From assembly GCA_029553375.1 (NCBI GenBank), contig JAKPCH010000001.1:1-64000 (forward strand): a stretch of DNA of 64,000 bases, given 5' to 3'. This stretch comes from Deltaproteobacteria bacterium (GTDB lineage Bacteria; Desulfobacterota; Syntrophia; Syntrophales; UBA8958). Positions within the stretch are counted from its first letter, which is position 1. Each line of letters opens with the position of its first letter. Position numbers and translations under genes: made by a program. Below are positions 60,913 through 64,000 of the stretch, piece after piece. The notes beneath the pieces are model-generated. The model was not told where the DNA came from. It saw only the letters and a list, made by a program, of their open reading frames with translations, and did no database searches.

Positions 60913-60941
60913 TTGACGGCCGGGGGGTATTGGCATAGAAA
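60913..60941 (+). promoter_or_regulatory. pdxST promoter
   Basis: TTGACG at 60913-60918, 17-base spacer, TAGAAA at 60936-60941, with a 36-base leader to the ATG at 60978 and GGGAGG as ribosome site. A well-formed standard promoter, in contrast to the suspected leaderless ones in this window. Confidence 0.6.
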
Positions 60942-60977
60942 ATCCAAAAAAAATCGAGACAGGGAGGCGATGCATCG

Positions 60978-61859
60978 ATGGATGCAAGAAGACACGAGCT
61001 GAATATCCAACTCGCCCAGATGCTCAAGGGCGGCGTCATCATGGACGTGACGAACGTCGAGCAGGCGCGGATAGCCGAAGAGGCGGGGGCGGTTGCGGTG
61101 ATGGCCCTCGAGAGGGTGCCGGCGGACATCCGCGCCCAGGGGGGGGTGGCGAGGATGTCCGACCCCGCCATGATCGCCGCCATCAAGAAGGCCGTCTCCA
61201 TCCCCGTCATGGCCAAGGCGCGGATCGGCCACTTCGTGGAGGCCCAGGTCCTCGAGGCCTTGAAGATCGATTACATAGACGAGAGCGAGGTCCTGACACC
61301 CGCCGATGAGGAGTGCCACATCGACAAGACCAAGTTTTCCATCCCCTTCGTCTGCGGCGCCCGGAATCTCGGCGAGGCCCTGCGGCGCATCGCCGAGGGG
61401 GCGGCCATGATCCGCACCAAGGGTGAGGCGGGGACGGGCAACGTCGTCGAGGCCGTCCGGCACATGCGGACCATGAATCGCGAGATCCGCCAGCTCGTCG
61501 CCATGCCCCTGGAGGAGGTGACGGGTTTCGCCAAGCAGAACGGGATCCCCTACGAGCTGGCCCTCAAGGTACGGGAACTCGGGAGACTGCCCGTCGTCAA
61601 TTTCGCCGCCGGGGGGATCGCCACCCCCGCCGACGCCGCCCTGATGATGCAGCTGGGTTGCGACGGCATCTTCGTCGGCTCGGGGATCTTCAAGTCCGCC
61701 GATCCCGTGAAACGGGCCCGGGCCATCGTCAAGGCCACGGCCTATTTCCACGACCCCGTCAAGGTCCTCGAGGCCTCCATGGACCTCGGCGAGGCCATGC
61801 CGGGCCTGGAGATAGCCGCCATCCCGGAGAAGCAGCTTTTGGCCGGCCGGGGCTGGTAG
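60978..61859 (+). CDS. pdxS: Pyridoxal 5'-phosphate synthase subunit PdxS
   Basis: A 293-residue synthase of the DXP-independent vitamin B6 route. It forms PLP from ribose 5-phosphate, glyceraldehyde 3-phosphate and ammonia. The catalytic lysines are in [12 protein letters not shown] near residue 80 and [12 protein letters not shown] near residue 148, and the ATPI-type phosphate-binding site [23 protein letters not shown] is intact. It works as a dodecamer with PdxT, encoded 4 bases later. The window also uses PLP in the glycogen phosphorylase at 25077. Confidence 0.97.
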   Translation: MDARRHELNIQLAQMLKGGVIMDVTNVEQARIAEEAGAVAVMALERVPADIRAQGGVARMSDPAMIAAIKKAVSIPVMAKARIGHFVEAQVLEALKIDYIDESEVLTPADEECHIDKTKFSIPFVCGARNLGEALRRIAEGAAMIRTKGEAGTGNVVEAVRHMRTMNREIRQLVAMPLEEVTGFAKQNGIPYELALKVRELGRLPVVNFAAGGIATPADAALMMQLGCDGIFVGSGIFKSADPVKRARAIVKATAYFHDPVKVLEASMDLGEAMPGLEIAAIPEKQLLAGRGW

Positions 61860-61863
61860 GGCC

Positions 61864-62505
61864 ATGATCGGGGTTCTGGACCTCCAGGGAGACGTCGTCG
61901 AACACCTGGACCACCTTGATCGCCTCGGCCTCGCCGCCCGCCGGGTCAAGGAGGCGGGGGATTTGGAAAACCTCGCCGGCCTCATCCTCCCCGGCGGCGA
62001 GAGCACCTGCATCGCCCGCCTCATGGCCGAGGCGGGCCTCGACCGGGAGATTCGGGAGGCCTTCCAGGGCGGCCTCAAGTTATGGGGAACCTGCGCCGGG
62101 GCCATCCTCCTGGCCACGACGGTGAAGGGCGAGAGACCTCACCTGGGGCTGGTGGAGATGGTGGTGGAGCGAAACAGCTTCGGCAGTCAGCTCGACAGTT
62201 TCGTGACCCAGGCCGTCGTCCCGGCCATCTCACCCGAACCCCTGGAGCTGGTCTTCATCCGAGCGCCGAAGATCCTGGAGGTGGGGAGGGGTGTCCGGGT
62301 CCTGTTGCGCCTCGAGGATTACATCGCCGCCGCGGAGACCGACGGCGCCTTAGTGACCGTTTTCCACCCCGAACTGACGCCTTCGGCGGCCTTCCACGCC
62401 TATTTCGCCGCCAAGTGCGGTGTCCCGCTCCCGTCCGAGACTTCCAGGACCATCGGCGGTTGGTCGGGCACGAGCTGGACGCGCTACAGCTCCCTGAGGC
62501 GATAG
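61864..62505 (+). CDS. pdxT: Pyridoxal 5'-phosphate synthase glutaminase subunit PdxT
   Basis: A 213-residue glutaminase that passes ammonia to PdxS. The nucleophile Cys is in LWGTCAGAILLA near residue 79, and His/Glu in TVFHPELTPSA near residue 165. The N-terminal GVLDLQGDVVEHLDHL is typical. It follows pdxS by 4 bases. Its C-terminus runs about 20 residues longer than the B. subtilis protein. Confidence 0.95.
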   Translation: MIGVLDLQGDVVEHLDHLDRLGLAARRVKEAGDLENLAGLILPGGESTCIARLMAEAGLDREIREAFQGGLKLWGTCAGAILLATTVKGERPHLGLVEMVVERNSFGSQLDSFVTQAVVPAISPEPLELVFIRAPKILEVGRGVRVLLRLEDYIAAAETDGALVTVFHPELTPSAAFHAYFAAKCGVPLPSETSRTIGGWSGTSWTRYSSLRR

Positions 62506-62526
62506 CCCCCGTCGGAACCCCGGACC

Positions 62527-63195
62527 CTAAGGGGAGAGGAGGGCCATGCGGCGGGCGATCGCCTCGGCCTTGTCCGGGTGGCCGCTTTTTTCGTAGAGGT
62601 CCCGCAGCCGTTCCAGGTAGGCCAGGAGGGCCTTCTTCCACCCCTCCCGGGAGGCCGTCGCCACGGCGAGCTGGAGGGTTTCCTCATCCGCGCTGCCGGT
62701 CTTGACGGCGACGCCGGCGGCGATGAGGCGGGAGAGGGGATCGGAAATGCGCCTGAGGGCGCTTACGGTCCCCTTTGCGTCACCCCTGGCTATGCACGAT
62801 GCCGCCTCCCGGTATCTTTCGGGGAGGAGAAGTATATCCCTCTCCCCCATCTTGCCGGCGAGAAAGTCATGGAAGACCCGATGGGTCTCCCTTGTTTCCA
62901 CCTCGGCGATCTTCCTGTATCCTTCGCCCCCCGGCGGCTCCAGGCAGGCCGTCCGGACGGCCATGCGTGTCAGGTATGCCTTGGCCAGGATATCCAGGTC
63001 GCCGCTCTTCTTGATCTCCCCCACGGCCTTTTGGAACTGGAGCTCGCCGATCTTCTCGTTTCCCTCGAGATAGGCCTTCTTGAAGTCCTCCAGGCGGTTG
63101 AAGGCGGCGATCGTCCAGTCCGGGACGGGTTCGGAGGCCCCGCAGGCCCAGAGGAAGATCGTAACGAAAAAGGCGAAGACTACCCCTCTCTTCAC
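62527..63195 (-). CDS. Probable lipoprotein, downstream of an MlaD/Mce protein
   Basis: A 222-residue exported protein. The N-terminus ends in a lipobox (TIFLWAC, Cys18), so it is probably anchored to the outer membrane. The mature part is alpha-helical with a TPR-like pattern and no recognised motif. Start GTG at 63195 overlaps the MlaD stop (ATGA-type), so it probably works with that lipid-transport protein, as outer-membrane lipoproteins do in Mla and Pqi systems. Converges on pdxT with a 21-base gap. Confidence 0.75.
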   Translation of the reverse strand: MKRGVVFAFFVTIFLWACGASEPVPDWTIAAFNRLEDFKKAYLEGNEKIGELQFQKAVGEIKKSGDLDILAKAYLTRMAVRTACLEPPGGEGYRKIAEVETRETHRVFHDFLAGKMGERDILLLPERYREAASCIARGDAKGTVSALRRISDPLSRLIAAGVAVKTGSADEETLQLAVATASREGWKKALLAYLERLRDLYEKSGHPDKAEAIARRMALLSP

Positions 63196-64000
63196 GGCAG
63201 TTCTATCTTCCTTTCGCTCCTCAGGGGGAGCATCCTGTTCAGGTCGTTGATGAGGTTCCCGATGGAATTCACGGCCCCATCGATGTCGTGCCTCAAGAGC
63301 TTGAAATCCTTGGCGGCGCCCGCCGCCTCGGCGCTGACCTTCTCCAGGTTGTCGAGGGTCTTGCCCACCTTGACGAGGTCCCCCCTGAGCTCTTCGAGGA
63401 CGGTCACAACCTCGGGGACGACGCCCTTCTTGCCGTAGAGGCCGTCGTCCGTCTTTTTCAGGAGGGCACCCACGTCCCGGGTGATGGTCTGAAGGTTCCT
63501 CAAGGTCCCGTGGACGGCGGCGACGCTGTCCTTATCGCCCACGGCCATCTCCAGGAGGGATTCTTTCCGGGCCAGGAGGGCGGTGATCTTCTCCACGTGC
63601 TCCGTAATGAGGGAGATCCTGTCGAGGGCGGGCTGGATCTTCTTGATCGTCTCGTTGATGTCGTCGAGCTGGGAGATGGAGGGCACGGTCTTGGGAGAGA
63701 GGGGAGGGGAATCCAGGTTTCTCGTCACGACGGACAACTTGGCGGAACCGATGAGGGGGCGTTCCAAGATGAAGGTGCTGTCCGCCCGCAGCCATTTTTT
63801 GTGCCGCGTGGGGACGCTGACGGAGACGAGGACGAGGCCCCTGTCGTCCAACTCCAGATTGACGATCCGGCCGATCTTGAACCCCGAGAACATAAGGGGC
63901 ATACCCACGCTGAGGCCTTCACCGGCCTCGGAGGAGAGGGTATAGATCTCCTCGGCCTGGAAAACCCCCTTTTTGTAGGCCACGAAGACCAAGGCGGCCA
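63192..64000 (-). CDS. MlaD/Mce-domain protein (5' end outside window)
   Basis: A partial Mce-family protein, 269 residues visible, open at the window edge. The first visible residues belong to a membrane segment (AALVFVAYKKGVF). The MlaD domain follows (SSEAGEGLSVGMPLMFSGFKIGRI near residue 30, with LVLVSVSVPTRHKKWL), then a long helical tail rich in coiled-coil heptads (DDINETIKKIQPALDRISL, VEKITALLARKES). Such proteins shuttle phospholipids between membranes; permease (MlaE) and ATPase (MlaF) genes would be expected beyond 64000. Confidence 0.88.
   Translation of the reverse strand, partial: AALVFVAYKKGVFQAEEIYTLSSEAGEGLSVGMPLMFSGFKIGRIVNLELDDRGLVLVSVSVPTRHKKWLRADSTFILERPLIGSAKLSVVTRNLDSPPLSPKTVPSISQLDDINETIKKIQPALDRISLITEHVEKITALLARKESLLEMAVGDKDSVAAVHGTLRNLQTITRDVGALLKKTDDGLYGKKGVVPEVVTVLEELRGDLVKVGKTLDNLEKVSAEAAGAAKDFKLLRHDIDGAVNSIGNLINDLNRMLPLRSERKIELP

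Noticed and set aside
1-64000. tRNA, rRNA, CRISPR, insertion sequence or prophage genes
   Set aside because: I looked through the intergenic regions and gene products and saw no cloverleaf, rRNA core, spaced repeat array, transposase, integrase or phage structural gene.

Overview
The window is GC-rich, densely coded bacterial chromosome with about 60 protein genes. I see no rRNA, tRNA, CRISPR array, transposase or phage gene. Outer-membrane functions (BamD, RlpA, an MlaD/Mce protein, several lipoproteins) show a Gram-negative host. A PaaK-type CoA ligase next to an ACT protein, a Liv-type transporter with a 3-hydroxyacyl-CoA dehydrogenase, a CoA-transferase, cytochrome bd, PdxST vitamin B6 synthesis, a PduO-type cobalamin adenosyltransferase and a hybrid histidine kinase together suggest a Desulfobacterota ('deltaproteobacterial') organism, perhaps Syntrophobacterales-like. 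This placement is inference from gene content.

Layout. 1-6.2 kb (minus): one catabolic operon with an XRE-cupin regulator, 3-hydroxyacyl-CoA dehydrogenase and LivHMGF plus a binding protein; the promoter is overlaid by an inverted repeat. 6.4-16.3 kb: mixed genes (cupin, XdhC, HIT, prenyltransferase-like toroid, enolase, dynamin-like GTPase, ZraP-like protein with a sigma-54-type promoter, RlpA, hotdog protein, MnmA). At 14.6 kb a small reading frame has an in-frame TGA followed by a SECIS-like hairpin. 16.5-20.6 kb (plus): MarR, a truncated acyl-CoA dehydrogenase, MoxR, a VWA/CoxE protein and a small Cys protein. 21.6-29.5 kb (plus): a large hybrid sensor kinase, glycogen phosphorylase, and a partner-switching trio (response regulator-PP2C, STAS, anti-sigma-type kinase) with no sigma factor.

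29.5-35.0 kb (minus): a tight six-gene operon UbiA - radical SAM - MoxR - VWA - CcdA - TlpA, which I regard as the best candidate for an undescribed system. 35.2-37.0 kb: a CoA-transferase with a near-consensus promoter, a long leader and a clear terminator. 37.1-41.0 kb (minus): a DUF4384-like secreted protein, a lipoprotein caspase and an SDR. 41.1-45.0 kb: cydAB plus a kinase-fold/P-loop fusion. 45.1-51.7 kb: trxA-bamD, a purine nucleoside phosphorylase with cobalamin adenosyltransferase, paaK-ACT and an internally duplicated Cys protein, mobA, and an OYE-family flavoenzyme. 51.9-64 kb: a DUF255 thioredoxin-like protein, mnmG with a methyltransferase, ogt - radical SAM - hisHF, Zn-alcohol dehydrogenase, pdxST, and the start of a lipid-transport (Mce) operon.

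Themes. Two separate MoxR-VWA chaperone pairs, an orphan XdhC and MobA all belong to the accessory toolkit of cofactor-containing redox enzymes, yet no such enzyme is encoded here. Several predicted promoters lie so close to start codons lacking a Shine-Dalgarno sequence that leaderless transcripts are likely.
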